This document shows positions 32,346 to 46,400 of a stretch of DNA of 64,000 nt, one piece after another. A model generated the notes under the pieces. The model was not told where the DNA came from. It saw only the letters and a list, made by a program, of their open reading frames with translations, and searched no databases. Source of the stretch: CAIODY01 sp046051225 (GTDB lineage Bacteria; Bacteroidota; Bacteroidia; Chitinophagales; CAIODY01); the NCBI GenBank assembly GCA_046051225.1, contig JBJOOR010000008.1, positions 100,257 to 164,256 on the forward strand. Reading direction: 5' to 3'. Within the stretch, counting starts at the first letter, position 1. The number at the start of each line of letters is the position of its first letter. Position numbers and translations under genes: made by a program.

Positions 32346-34274
32346 TTAATAAACACCCGAAACTTTACGAGTATTTAGTTTTTTATTTTTTGATAAAGGT
32401 AATTCTGATGGTGGATTTGATGCAGGAATATTTTCATTTAATGATTCGATAAATAATTTTAAATTATCAATTTCGATGGTGGTTAAATGCAATGAATCGG
32501 ATGATAAAGTTTGATTATCGATATCCATTTTTTTGCCTACGCCACCGCCCGAATTATAAAATTCAATCACTTGGTCGATGGTTTTAAAAATACCATTGTG
32601 CATGTATGGTTTTGTGTATGCAATATTGCGTAAAGTAGGCGTTCGAAAACTATGAATATTTTCGGGTGATGGAGCATTATAAAATCGCCCCGAATCTTTG
32701 CTGATATTGGTATACGTTAAATCGTTAGGTACGCCAATTATTTCAAATTCGGAATTGTTATAGGGTGCTTTTACACCATTAAAAATGGGCACAAAATGAC
32801 AAGTGCCGCATTGTGCTTTGCTCATAAAAATATTAAATCCATCCATCGTTTTTTTTTCTAATTCCGTTGTTTTATAATTTATAGCATCATCAAATTTTGA
32901 TGTATAAAAACTTGCATCGGCATAATAAAAAGTTAGTGCCGATATTACATCTTCCATCGAAATATTTTTTTTTCGTCCTGAATATTTTTTCATTTTATTG
33001 AAAAATGAATGGTACGTTTTGCAGCTCATAATTTTTTGCAAAGCAGTATTTAATTCGCTGTTCATTTCAGCAGCATTTGTTATTACATCCAATGCCTGAT
33101 TGTGCAACGTATTATGTTTGCCATCTAACATCAACATTTGTTGATGCATTACATTGATTAGTGATGGCGTATTTCTTGCCAATTTTGAAGTTTGATTAAA
33201 TGCTAAAGTGGTGGCAATTGTATCTGTAAAAAAAACTGATGGCTTGTGGCATGATGCACAACTGCGTTGATTATTGCCAGATAAAATTGGGTCGTAGAAA
33301 AGTAATTTACCGATGTGTTTTATTTCCGAAATTAAATTTGAATCGGTAATGTTTTGATAAATTCCTTTTTCGTTTTGTGCTTTAAATAAATGCTTATCAA
33401 AAATAGAATAAACATTATTATTTAAAGAAAAATCATTCAGATTTTTTGATTCATAGAATTTGTATAAAATGATTTGCTTAGCATTTTCTGCATACAATCT
33501 GTTTACATATTTTTTGATAAATAAATAATGATTGAATTGGGTGTAATTTCTTGATGATTCATCAACCAATAAAATAGTTGAATCGAAAATTTGAATATAT
33601 TTTTTTGATAAAGAATATTCAGGATAGCTGTTATCAAATGTTTGATAAATTTCATGAGTTGAATGTAAAATAGTTTGAAGTTCGTTGATGATTTCATTTT
33701 TATTATTGCACTCAAAACCTGTGGTATAAATGGTAGCAAGATTTAATAAAAATAATCTATTGGCTTTGTAAAAACTGGCTGGATTATTTATCAATTTTAA
33801 AACCGAATCGGATTTTAATTTTTCTAATTCAATTAATGTAGGATTTAATAACTCTAAAATTTTTGATGAGTTATAATTTGGTTTTAGTAATTCTTGTTCG
33901 GCAAGATAAATTCCGAAGCCTTCTTTTTTGTAAGCAGGTTTAAATTTTGCAAATACTTCGTTTTCCCATTCTGTTTTTATGGCGCCGTTTATAAGGGCAT
34001 AATTTTCGGCTTCTACATATCTAAGCCAAAAATCGGCTGATTTTAATTTTAATCGGGTTTGTTTAAATGAAACTATAATGTCCGACTTAACATTTGAGGT
34101 AGCATAATTATTGTGCGATAACAATTTATTAAAATCGAAAATTGAAATACTAAGCGAATCAATCCTTGCTTTGTAAAGTAGCTTATAGTTATTGTTGTTT
34201 TTGGTTGTAAATGAACCAAAAATGCAACAAACAGATAGGCAGCAAATCAATATAAAAAAATAAATGATTTTCAT
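32346..34274 (-). CDS. Di-haem cytochrome c peroxidase (CCP/MauG family) with long N-terminal extension
   Basis: This 642-residue exported protein has two haem sites: CASCH (residues 339-343, in SCHKPSVFFTD) and CGTCH (489-493, in QCGTCHFVPIFNG). The family motifs GKLLFYDPILSGNNQRSC, LARNTPSLINV and FRTPTLRNIAYTKPYMHNG are present. These mark the CCP/MauG superfamily, which reduces peroxide or oxidises bound partners in the periplasm. About 310 residues precede the peroxidase domain, a mostly helical, Leu- and Lys-rich region with no recognised motif; common CCPs are about 330-350 residues in total. It is followed by the mono-haem cytochrome. Confidence 0.9.
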   Translation of the reverse strand: MKIIYFFILICCLSVCCIFGSFTTKNNNNYKLLYKARIDSLSISIFDFNKLLSHNNYATSNVKSDIIVSFKQTRLKLKSADFWLRYVEAENYALINGAIKTEWENEVFAKFKPAYKKEGFGIYLAEQELLKPNYNSSKILELLNPTLIELEKLKSDSVLKLINNPASFYKANRLFLLNLATIYTTGFECNNKNEIINELQTILHSTHEIYQTFDNSYPEYSLSKKYIQIFDSTILLVDESSRNYTQFNHYLFIKKYVNRLYAENAKQIILYKFYESKNLNDFSLNNNVYSIFDKHLFKAQNEKGIYQNITDSNLISEIKHIGKLLFYDPILSGNNQRSCASCHKPSVFFTDTIATTLAFNQTSKLARNTPSLINVMHQQMLMLDGKHNTLHNQALDVITNAAEMNSELNTALQKIMSCKTYHSFFNKMKKYSGRKKNISMEDVISALTFYYADASFYTSKFDDAINYKTTELEKKTMDGFNIFMSKAQCGTCHFVPIFNGVKAPYNNSEFEIIGVPNDLTYTNISKDSGRFYNAPSPENIHSFRTPTLRNIAYTKPYMHNGIFKTIDQVIEFYNSGGGVGKKMDIDNQTLSSDSLHLTTIEIDNLKLFIESLNENIPASNPPSELPLSKNKKLNTRKVSGVY

Positions 34275-34387
34275 TTTAACTAAAATGATTTCTGAAAATT
34301 ATAATGCAAAGTAAACTAAAGTGTACAATTCGTATTCGCAAATGTTAAAATGTTTAAGCGATGGCTTTTAAATTCGGCATTTTTTTA

Positions 34388-34429
34388 TATTTTTGTTCTT
34401 CAAAGTCGGAATGTAACCATAGTTACATT
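34388..34429 (+). promoter_or_regulatory. Promoter element and 8+4+8 inverted repeat before the giant adhesin gene
   Basis: TATTTTTG (34388-34395) matches the -7 consensus, about 92 bp before the ATG. Just downstream AATGTAAC-CATA-GTTACATT (34410-34429) is a perfect 8-bp inverted repeat with a 4-bp centre, a possible operator at the start of the transcript. No clear -33 TTTG is seen. Confidence 0.45.
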
Positions 34430-34486
34430 GTTAGATGAAACACGAAAAATAAAGTTAGAACAACCCAATTTTTTAAAAAATTATAC

Positions 34487-37400
34487 ATGATGAATTTTTC
34501 TTTACTTAAAAAAGTTAAAACAATTTGTTTAACGGCTGTAGCATTTGTAACCCTTAACACGGTTGCATTTGCACAATTAAAACAACCAATTGATTTGCCA
34601 ATTGCAAATGAATTGTTGAAGCAAACAGCAAGACGAATTGAGTTTATTGAAAACAAAGGTCAATGGGCAAATAAGGAAATTTTGTTTGGTGGTGCTTCGC
34701 CTATTGGTCAGGTGGTGGTAAAGAAAAATGAGATATTTTTTGTAACCAAAGATCCTGCTATAAAATTTAATGAGCAAAAATCAACTTCGGCTGTTCAAAA
34801 ATGGGCGATGAGATTTAATGGTCAGAACCCAAATTTTGAAGTAATTCATGGTTCGGCTTTTGAAACCAAGCGTAATTACATGGTTGGTGATGCTTCGGCA
34901 TACCGTTCAAACGTAATGGCTTATGATGAAATTAAATTAAAAAATATTTATAATAATATTGATTTAAGAATTTACAGTAAAGAAAATGGAGATATAGAAT
35001 TTGACTGGATAGTTAATGCTGGTGCTAATTACAAGGATATTGATGTTGAATTTATTGGAACTGATAAAGTTTCGGCTAACGAAAACGGAAGTTTAAAAGT
35101 GCCTCTTGAATTTCAAAATATTAATTTTAATATTCCTCAAACATATCAAATAAATAATGGTATTAAAATTCAGAAAAAATTTAATTTTTCAGTTACTGAT
35201 AACCATGTAAAATTTTCTACCAAAGATTTTATTGATACTAAATTACCTTTGATTATTGATCCAGTATTGAATTGGGGTATTTTTATGGATAACAATACTA
35301 CTGGTTTTGATGAATATTTATTTGGTGTTGATTATGATAATTCGAGAAATGTTTATTGTGTTGGTAAAACAGGAACTGCGTTGCCATCTACAGGATATTT
35401 TGGTGCTTATGGTTATGACAATAGTTTTAATGGTAGCAGAGATGTTATTTTATATAAGATTTCAGCAAATGGTAAAACAATTCCATTTATTACTTATTTT
35501 GGTACAACAGCGGCTGATAATGGTTATGCTATTAGTTTATCACCAGATAAGTCTACGGTATTTATAGGTGGTTCAGTTGGTGCTGCTATTACACCTGCAG
35601 GTACACCAGCAGCTACAGCATTTGCTTCTGCATTTGTTGGGGGTACTTATGATGGCTTCGTAGCGGCATTTGATGCAGCTACTTTAACTACATTAAATTA
35701 TTACACTTTAATAGGTAGCTCGGCTGGTACTACTGTTACAGGAACAGGTTCAAGTGATTTGAATTCAAACGAAGCTGTTTATTCGGTAGTAGCTACTAGT
35801 AACAATAGTTTTGTAGTAGGTGCTACAGTTGAAGCAGCATTAACTACATCATCACCAAATTATATTGTAAATGCTGCTGATAATAGTTATGCAGGCGGTT
35901 GGGAAATGTACGTAGCTAAATTTACAAACTACAATACACTTACTTATGGTACTTATGTTGGTGGTGCTGGTAATGATATGTTGAACGATGTTCAAGTATT
36001 TAATGATGGCTCGGTAGTATTTACGGGTGAAACAAATGGCAATACTGGATTTAGTGCTTTAAATTTTGCTGCTGGTTCAGCCAGTACTGGTGCAGATAAG
36101 GATGGGGTAGTGGGTGTAATTCCAACAGGTGGTGGTTCGTTTTCTACATTAAGTAAAATTGGTGGAACTGCTGATGATGCCTTTTTTGGAGCGTCGTTAA
36201 ACCCTGCTCAAGATACTATTTTTCTTACAGGTTATACTTTTAGTAATAATTTTCCATTAGGAACTAGTGCTTCAGCTGCCAACCGTTTTCAATTTACATT
36301 TGGTGGAACACAAGATGCCATTATTTGCAAAATACCAAAAGTTGGTAAAACAGGTGCTACTGATCCATGGGCTGCTACTTATATAGGAACGGCTGGAAGT
36401 ACAATTGGTAATACGTTAAGAAACTATACAAGCTCATTATTATTAATGTTTGGAGAAAACCAAAATGGTGGTTTCCCAACAAGAAATTTGAATAATGGAA
36501 CAGATAGTTCATTTTATAGTTCAACCAATCAAGGTGGTTATGATGTAATTTTCTTTGCAGTTGGTACGGATTTAAAAACCCAGTATTTTGGAACATATGT
36601 AGGTGGTACTGCAAATGATTATTTGGGTGCAACTGGCTTGCCACGTGGTTCAAATCAGTTTAAAGTAATTGGCGATTCTACTATTATTGTAGGTTCTACT
36701 ATGCATAGCCAAACTCCATCAACTTACCAACCTAAATTTATTGGTTTGGGTGCTGGTGGCGTTGGTCAAGGTATTACTCCACCGCTATTTGATACATTAA
36801 AAAGTAATACAAGCAATGATTCTCACTTTATATTTTCATGGGGAATTAAATCTTTAACTAGTTATGATTTTGGTGATGCACCAGTTTCTTATGGTACGCC
36901 ACGTCAAACCATTGTACCTAATGGCAAATTAAAAATTGGTTCATTGATTGATCCAGAAGATCAACATCCAACCAATCCAGGAAAGAGAGCCAATAAAGAT
37001 GATTTAACTACTAGTGATGATGAGGATGGTATTTCAGGAACAGCTATATCCATTAGTAGATTAGCTACTTCTTATAGCACACCAACTATTACTGTAACAA
37101 ACAATACTGGTTCGGCAGCTACTTTAATGGGATGGTTAGATTTTAATGGAAATGGTGTATTTGATTCGGGCGAATATGCTTCTACATCAGTAGCAAGTTC
37201 AGTTTCGGGTTCAACTACAGCTACATTAACTTGGCCCACATTTGCTATTGCATCTGGTGTTCCAGATACAAGTGCATTGCGTTTGCGATTAACTACTGAT
37301 GCCTCTGTTATCGCAGCCCAATCGGCAACATCTATTGGTCAATATGGTGAAATCGAAGATTATCTAGTATTGTTTAATTGTCCTACAATTACAGCATCAA

Positions 37401-40400
37401 TTGCTGTATCACCAACCACAACTATTTGTTCTGGGAACTCAACTACATTAACAGCATCCGCTTCTGGGAGTACTGCCACACCTTATACATTTACTTGGAA
37501 TAACGGCGTAACGGCTGGTTCACCAAAAACGGTTTCGCCATTAACTACAACTACATACATATTAACTGCTACCGATACCAAAGGTTGTACGGGAACGGCT
37601 TCACAAATTATTACAGTTAACCCAACGCCAACATTTACAACAGTAGCTATTGGAAGTAATTTAACTACATGTGGTGGAAGCAATGGTTCAATAAGTATTT
37701 CAGGTGTTGTTCCTACAACTGGTTCTTATACAGTTAACTATACAAAAAATGGTTCGGCACAAAGTTTAACAACAACGGCAACTGCAGGTGTGATTACAAT
37801 AAGTGGTTTAGGTGCTGGAACATATTCTAATTTTTCTCTAACATTAAGTGGTTGTCCTTCAACCACAAATACTACAAGTTTAACATTATCTGACCCTGCA
37901 GGTCCTACAGGAACGTTAGCTGGCCCAGCAAGTGGATGTATTAATACTGTTTTGGGTGCATATTCTGTAACGGGTTTAACAAATTGTAGTGGTTGTACTT
38001 ATTTGTGGAGTGTTCAAGGAGGAAATGGTACGGCAGCAACACCATCAGCTAGTACTACTAATATTACATTTACAGTAGGAGGAACTCAAACAGCACAAGT
38101 AATCATTACAAATAGTGGTAATTGTAGCACTACATTAACTAAAACAGTTTCTATAATTGGCATTCCAACCATATCAAGTATAACACAAGCAAGTTGTATT
38201 GGCTCTGCTGCTGATGTTACTATTAATGCATCTGTATCGCCAACTGCTACTTTAGAGTATGCTTTAGATGGTAGTGCAACTTATCAATCATCAAGCGTAT
38301 TTACAGCTGTTGCAAATGGCGCCCATACAGTAATTGCCAGAGTTGTAGGCTCAACATGTGCTTCTTCTGCATTTTCATTTAATGTAAATTGTACATGTGC
38401 TGCAGTTCCAACTGCATCGATTGGAGGTGCAACAGCAATTTGTGCAAATTCATCAACAATATTAACGGCTACAATTACTGGTGCAACATCAGGTACTTGG
38501 TCAATTACAAGTGGTGGCGGTTCGTTAAGTACAACTACTTGTTCAGGTAATAGCTGTACTACAACATATACAGCATCAACTACAACACCTGCAGTTATTT
38601 CATTTACTACAAATGATCCTGATGGAGTTGGTCCATGTGTTGCTGCTACAACTACAAAATCAATTACGATAAATCCGATTCCTACAATTACTGGAGCAAC
38701 TCCTGCAAGCACTACTGCTTGTGGTGGTTCGAATGGTAGCATTACTTTAACAGGCGTAACACCAACAACAGGAAGCTATACAATAACTTATACAAAAAAT
38801 GGTTCTGCTCAATCGACTACAGCTACTGCAACAGCAGGAAGTATTGTTATTGCTGGATTAACGGCAGGCTCTTATGCAAACTTTGTTATATCAATCAATG
38901 GTTGTGTATCAAACACATTAGCAGGTCCATTTACAATAAACGACCCAACTGCACCAAGTGGCACAGTATCAGGACCAACAACAGCATGTCAAGGAGTAGT
39001 AACTCCAACATCATTCGGTGTAACGAGTTTAACCAATTGTAGTGGGTGTACCTATGCATGGAGTTCAGCAGGCGGAACATCTACAACACCAACAGGAACC
39101 ACATCAACATTTACATTTAATTCAACAGGAACACAAAATGTACAGGTGATATTAACAGCAAGTAATGGATGTAGCTCAACCTTAACAGGTTCAACTAATG
39201 TTGCAGGCATACCAGTAGTAAGTGGAATCACACAAGGTTCATGTGTAGGGTTTACATCAAGTGTAACCGTAAATGCATCAGTAACACCAACAGCAACATT
39301 AGAATATTCATTAGATGGCGGTACTTATCAAACCTCAAGCACATTTAATAGTGTAGCCAATGGAAATCATACCGTTACAGCAAGAACACAAACATCAAAC
39401 TGTACATCAACATCATTTAGCTTTACATTAAATTGTACTTGTTCTACACCAGCAGTTGCAACAATAAGTGGCCCAACATCAGTATGTTCGGGTGGAGCAA
39501 CAATAACATTAACATCAACGATATCAAATGCATCATCAGGAACTTGGAGTGTATTGAGTGGAGCAGGTTCGGTATCACCAACAGCATGTAGTGCTAGTGG
39601 TTGTACAACAGTTTATACAAGTGGAGCAGCAGGAACAGTAGTAGTAAGATTTATAACAAATGACCCTGATGGCGTAGGTCCTTGTGCAAGAGATACAGCA
39701 GATTATTCAATAACGGTAAATTCAACTCCTGTAATCACAGGCGTAACACCAAATACAACATTATCATGTGGTGGTTCAAATGGTTCATTATCAATCACAG
39801 GCGTAACACCAACAACAGGAACGTATACAGTAAATTATACTAAGAACGGAACACCATTATCAACAACAGCAACAGCGGTAGCAGGAACAATATCAGTTAC
39901 TGGATTAACAGCAGGAACTTATACCAATATATTCATCACCATCAATGGTTGCGTATCAAACACATTAGCAGGTCCGTTTACAATAAACGACCCAACGCCA
40001 CCAAGTGGAACAGTTAGTGGTTCGTCTACAGCTTGTCAAAGTGTAGTTACAGCAACTTCTTTCAGCATTACTTCATTAACCAATTGTAGTGGATGTACAT
40101 ATGCTTGGAGTTCGGGTGGTGGTTCAGCAACGACACCAACTGCAACTACATCAACATTTACATTTAATTCAACCGGAGCACAAACAGTTCAAGTGATTTT
40201 AACTGCTTCAAATAATTGTTCTTCAACATTAACAAAATCTGTAAATGTTTCTGGAATACCAACTATCACAAGTGTTACAGATGGCGCATGTGTTGGGTTT
40301 ACAACTACTATTACTGTAAATGCAACTGTTACTCCATCGGCTACTTTAGAGTATTCATTAGATGGTGGAACGTATCAAACATCAAATATTTTCAGTGGAG

Positions 40401-43400
40401 TAGCAAATGGTACACATAATGTTGTTGCCAGAATTCAAACTGTAAATTGCACATCAGCAGCTTCAACATTTACAGTAAATTGTTCTTGTTCAACACCAGC
40501 ATCGGCAACTGTTACAGGTAATTCAACTACATGTAGTAATACACCAGTAACATTAACAGCAGCATTAACAAATGCATCAACAGGTACATGGAGTATAGTA
40601 AGTGGTGGTGGTGCATTAAGTTCAACAGTGTGTGCAAGTTCAGGCTGTACAACAGTTTACACACCAGTATCAGGCACATCAGGTACAAAAGTTATCAGAT
40701 TCATTACAAATGATCCTGATGGTGTAGGCCCATGTGAACCAGATACAGCGACATTTAATTTATTAGTAAATCCAACACCAACAATTGGTGGAAGTAGTTC
40801 TACAAATCCAACAACTTGTTTAGGAAGTAACGGCACAATTACCTTAACAGGCTTAGTACCAGCAACAGGCAGTTATTCAATAGCATATACTAAAAACGGA
40901 AATCCACAAAGTGCAACAGCCACTGCAAGTGCAGGCAGTTTAACACTAATAGGATTAACATCAGGTACTTATGCAAATTTTGTAGTAACACAAAACAATT
41001 GCGGCTCTGCAACATTAGCAGGTCCAATCACATTAGTTGATCCAACGCCGCCAAGTGGAAGTATCACTGGCCCAACAACAGCATGTAATACAATATCAAC
41101 AGGCGCTTATGGTGTAGGTTCAGTAACAAATTGTACAGGCTGTACTTATTCATGGAGTATTCCAAATGGTTCGGCATCATCACCATCAGGTTCAACAACA
41201 AATATCACATTTAATACAACAGGCAGCCAAACAGTAAGTTTAACTTTAACTGGAAGCAATAGTTGTTCATCAACTATTTCAACATCAGTAAATGTAGTAG
41301 GCATACCTGTAGTAACAGGAGTAACATTTGGAACATGTGTAGGTTTTGCATCAAGTGTAACGGTGAATGCAACAGTATCACCAAATACTACATTAGAATA
41401 TTCATTAGATGGCGGAACATATCAAACATCAAATGTATTTGCAAGTGTAGCTAATGGAAATCATACAGTAACAGCAAGAACACAAACATCAAATTGTACA
41501 TCATCATCTTATTCATTTACAGTAAACTGTACATGTACATCACCAGCATCAGCATCAATTACGGGCAATTCAACTACATGTAGTAATACGCTAGTAACAT
41601 TAACTGCTACAATAAATAATGCATCAACAGGCACATGGAGTATAGTAAGTGGTGGTGGCGCATTAAGCACAACATCATGTTCAACATCAGGCTGTACAAC
41701 AGTTTACACACCAACATCAGGTACATCAGGCACAAAAGTTATCAGATTTATTACAAATGATCCTGATGGCGTAGGCCCATGTGAACCAGATACAGCAACA
41801 TTTAATTTATTAGTAAATCCAACGCCAACAATAGGTGGAAGCAGTAGTTCAAATCCTTCAACATGTGGTGGAAGCGATGGCTCTATAACATTAACAGGAA
41901 TTACGCCTGCTTTAGGAACATATACTATTACATATAGTAAAAATTCAATTCCGCAAAGTGCAACTGTAACAGTTATCGGAACAAGTTTAACTATAACAGG
42001 ATTATCGGCTGGTACTTATACAAACTTTACAATTACACAAAATAATTGTGGCTCTGCTACATTGGCTGGCCCTATAACATTGGTTGACCCAACAGCACCA
42101 TCTGGTTCTATCACTGGGCCAACTTCGGCTTGTAACGGCGTTGTTACTACAGCTTATTCAATAAATAATTTATTAAACTGCTCTTCATGTTCATATTTAT
42201 GGAGCAGTACTGGTGGAAATGCAACTACTGCATCAGCATCTTCAACTACATTTAATTTTAGTAGCTTAGGTGCTCAAACAGTAAATGTAAATATTACAAA
42301 TACAACTACATTATGTAGCGGTTCATTATCATATAATGTAACAGTTAACGGTATTCCAACTGTTAACAGTGTTACTCAAGGTTCATGTATTGGTACAAGT
42401 GCATCTATTACAGTTAATGCATCTGTATCGCCAAGTGCCACTTTAGAATATTCGTTAGATGGTGGAGCTTATCAATCATCAAATGTATTTGCAAGTGTAG
42501 CAAATGGCAGCCATACGGTTACAGCAAGAGTAGTAGGAACTGCTTGTGCATCATCAAATTATACATTTACAGTAAATTGTTCATGTGCTAATTTAGCATC
42601 AGTAACTATTACTGGTGCAAATTCAGTTTGTTCGGGTGGTTCAACCATTTCATTAACTGCTATTATTGCTAATGCAAATAATGGAACTTGGTCAGTATTT
42701 AGTGGTTCGGGAAGTGTAAGCCCTACAAATTGTTCGGCTTCGGGTTGTGTTACTACATTCACATCTGCATTAGCAGGAACAACAGTAGTAAGATTTATTT
42801 CAGATGATGCTGATGGTGTTGGTCCTTGTCAACCTGATACAGCATTCAAAACTATTACAGTAAACCAAACGCCAACTATTACTGGTGTTACAACTAATGG
42901 CACTGCAACTTGTGGTGGTTCAACAGGTAGTTTCACCATTACAGGTGTTGTACCAACAACAGGTACTTATACAGTTAACTATACTAAAAATGGCGTTCCG
43001 CAATCAACAACTGCATCTGCAACAGCAGGTTCAATCATTATTTCAGGATTAACAGCAGGAACTTATACAAATATTTCTATTTCGATAAATGGTTGTAACT
43101 CGAATACATTAGCTGGACCATTTACAATCAGCGACCCAACACCTCCAACTGGAATAGTTTCAGGTCCTAGTGTTGCTTGTCAAGGAGTTGCTACAACTGC
43201 CTTCTCGGTAAGTAGTTTAACCAATTGTTCAAGCTGTTCTTATAGCTGGAGTTCATCAAATGGAACTGCAACTACACCAACTGGCACAACAACAACATTC
43301 ACATTTACAGGTACAGGAACTCAAACTGCGCAAGTAATTATTACCAGTGGTACTACAAATTGTGCAAGCACAATTTCTAAAAATGTAACAGTATCAGGTG

Positions 43401-46400
43401 TTCCTGTAGTTACAGGTATTTCACAAGGTACTTGTACGGGTTTTGCGGCACCAATTACAGTTAATGCAACGGTTAATCCAACTGCAACATTAGAATATTC
43501 ATTAGATGGTGGAACATATCAATCATCAAATGTTTTTGCATCAGTTGCAAATGGTAATCATTCAGTAACGGCAAGAGTGGTAGGAACAGCATGTGCTTCA
43601 TCAACATTCACATTTAATATTAATTGTACTTGTACAAACCCTGCTTCAATATCAATTTCGGGCAATGGTGTTATTTGTAGTAATCAAACAACAACATTAA
43701 CTGCAACTGTTGCAAATGCTTCAACAGCTACTTGGTCAATTGTTAGCGGTGGTGGTTCATTAAGTTCTACTGTTTGCAGCGGAACAGGTTGCACAACAAT
43801 ATACACTCCTTCAACTTCGGGAAGTAAAGTTATCAGAGCGGTTACTAACGACCCTGATGGCGTTGGCCCATGTGATGCTGATACAGCAATATTCTCAATT
43901 ACAGTTAATCCTACACCAACAGTTGGTGGTACTTCGCAAAGCAATCCAACAACGTGTTTGGGTAGCGATGGATTTATTACATTATCAGGTGTAAGCCCAA
44001 CAGGCACTTACACGGTATCTTATACAAAAAATAGTATTCCGCAAACTACTACTATTACTTCAGTTGGTTCAACATTAACCATTACTGGTTTAACAGCAGG
44101 CGTTTATGCAAATATTATTTTATCACAATCATCTTGTGGTTCAAATGCAGTTGCAGGACCATTTACATTAGTTGATCCAACTCCACCAAGTGGAACTATT
44201 TCTGGACCAACGCCAATATGTAACGGAACAACAACTTCAGCATATTCAATTTCTTCATTAACCAATTGTAATTCTTGTACCTATTTATGGAGCAGCACAG
44301 GTGGAACACCAACCAATGCTACAGGAGCAACTACTTCATTTAATGTAAATGCAACTGGTACTCAAACCATGCAAGTAATTATTACAAATGGTGTTACCAA
44401 TTGTAGTAATACATTAACTAAGACTGTTGTAGTAAACGGTATTCCAGTTGTAAATGGCGTTACACAAGGTTCTTGTATTGGCTCAAGTGCTGATGCAACT
44501 ATCAATGCAAGTGTAACTCCTAATGCAACATTAGAATATTCATTAGATGGAATCACTTATCAATCATCAAGTACATTTGCAAACTTAGCAAACGGAAATT
44601 ATAATGCTTATGCAAGAGTAGTAGGAACTACTTGTGCTTCAAATCCATTTGCATTTGCAATATCTTGTATTTGTGTAAATCCGCCTTCGGCAACAATTAC
44701 AGGCAATTCAACTACTTGTAGCAATTCAACAGTTGTATTGTCTTCAAACTTTACAAATGCAAATAGCGGTACTTGGTCAATAGCATCAGGTACAGGTTCA
44801 TTAAGCACTACAAGTTGTTCGGCTACGGGATGTGTAACTATTTACACACCGCCAACTAATTTAACTACAGCAACCAATATGACTATCGGATTCTTAACTG
44901 ATGATCCTGATGGCGTTGGTCCATGTAATCCAGCATATACTACATTTATTATTACTGTAAATCCTCAACCAGTCATTTCATCTGTTTCTAAATTTGACCC
45001 TACAACTTGTGGTGGTTGCGATGGTTCATTTACTATTAGTGGATTGCAAGCAAGCAAAGGATACTCGGTTAGTTACCAAGGGCCAGGCGGAGCAGCTTCT
45101 GCTTTCCTAACTTCAAATATTAACGGTCAGATTACAGTATCAAGCTTATGCACGGGAACTTATAGTAATATAGTAGTTACATTAAATGGTTGCCCAAGCG
45201 CAATTGCTGGACCTGTAACTTTAAATAATCCTACAGCACCAGTATTTACAGGTGTTACACCAGATAGTACCACCACTTGTGGCGGTACAGATGGTAAAAT
45301 TACTTTAACAGGTATTGTACCTAATTCGGGTGCATACACAGTTACTTATACTTTCAATGGCTTACCTCAAACTTATGTTGGTGTGGCTGTTGGCGGCAGT
45401 TTAGTTATTCCAAATTTGGCAGCAGGTAGCTATGGCAACTTTGTAATTTCAAGAAATAGTTGTTTATCAAATGTAATTGCAGGGCCATTTATTGTAACTG
45501 AACCTACACCGCCAAATGGAACTATCACAGGTCCAACAAGTGCTTGTTTAGGCGTTCCTTCAGGTGTATTTACAGTTACTAGTCAAACTAATTGCAATGC
45601 ATGTTTATATGCTTGGAGTTCAACAGGTGGAACGGCTAATTCGCCATCATCAGTTGCAACAACATTTACTTTCTCGGCTACGGGAACACAAACAGTTCAA
45701 GCTACAATTACAAGCGGAACAACTTTATGTTCGTCAACTATATCTAAAACAACTAATGTATCGGGTATTCCTGTAATTGCAGGAATAATTCAAGGTACTT
45801 GTGTTGGCTTCTCATCTTCTGTTACTGTAAATGCTTCGGTTATTCCAGCAGCTACATTACAATATTCATTAGATGGTGGTGCTTATCAAACATCAAATGT
45901 GTTTGTTTCGGTTGCTAATGGCAATCATACAGTTACAGCAAAAGTGTTAAACACAGCTTGTACATCAGCATCATATTCATTTACATTAAATTGTTCTTGT
46001 ACAAATCCTGCATCGGCAAGCATTAGCGGAAATAATACTATCTGTAATAATTCGTCAACTACATTAACTGCAACAATATTTAATGCAAGCAATGGTAATT
46101 GGTCAATTGTAAGTGGTGGTGGTTCGTTAAGCACTACGGCTTGTTCGGGCACAGGTTGCTCAACAGTTTATACAGCGGCTTCAGCAGGTTCAAAAACTAT
46201 CAGATTTATTACTAATGATGAAGATGGAGTAGGGCCTTGTACACCTGATACGGCTAATTATACGATTACAGTTTATGCTATTCCAACTATTACAAGTGAT
46301 ACTACTTCTAACCCTACTACATGTGGTGGCAACGATGGTTCAATAACTTTTAGAGGTGTATCACCTGATGGAACTTACTCGTTATCTTATTTAAAAAATG

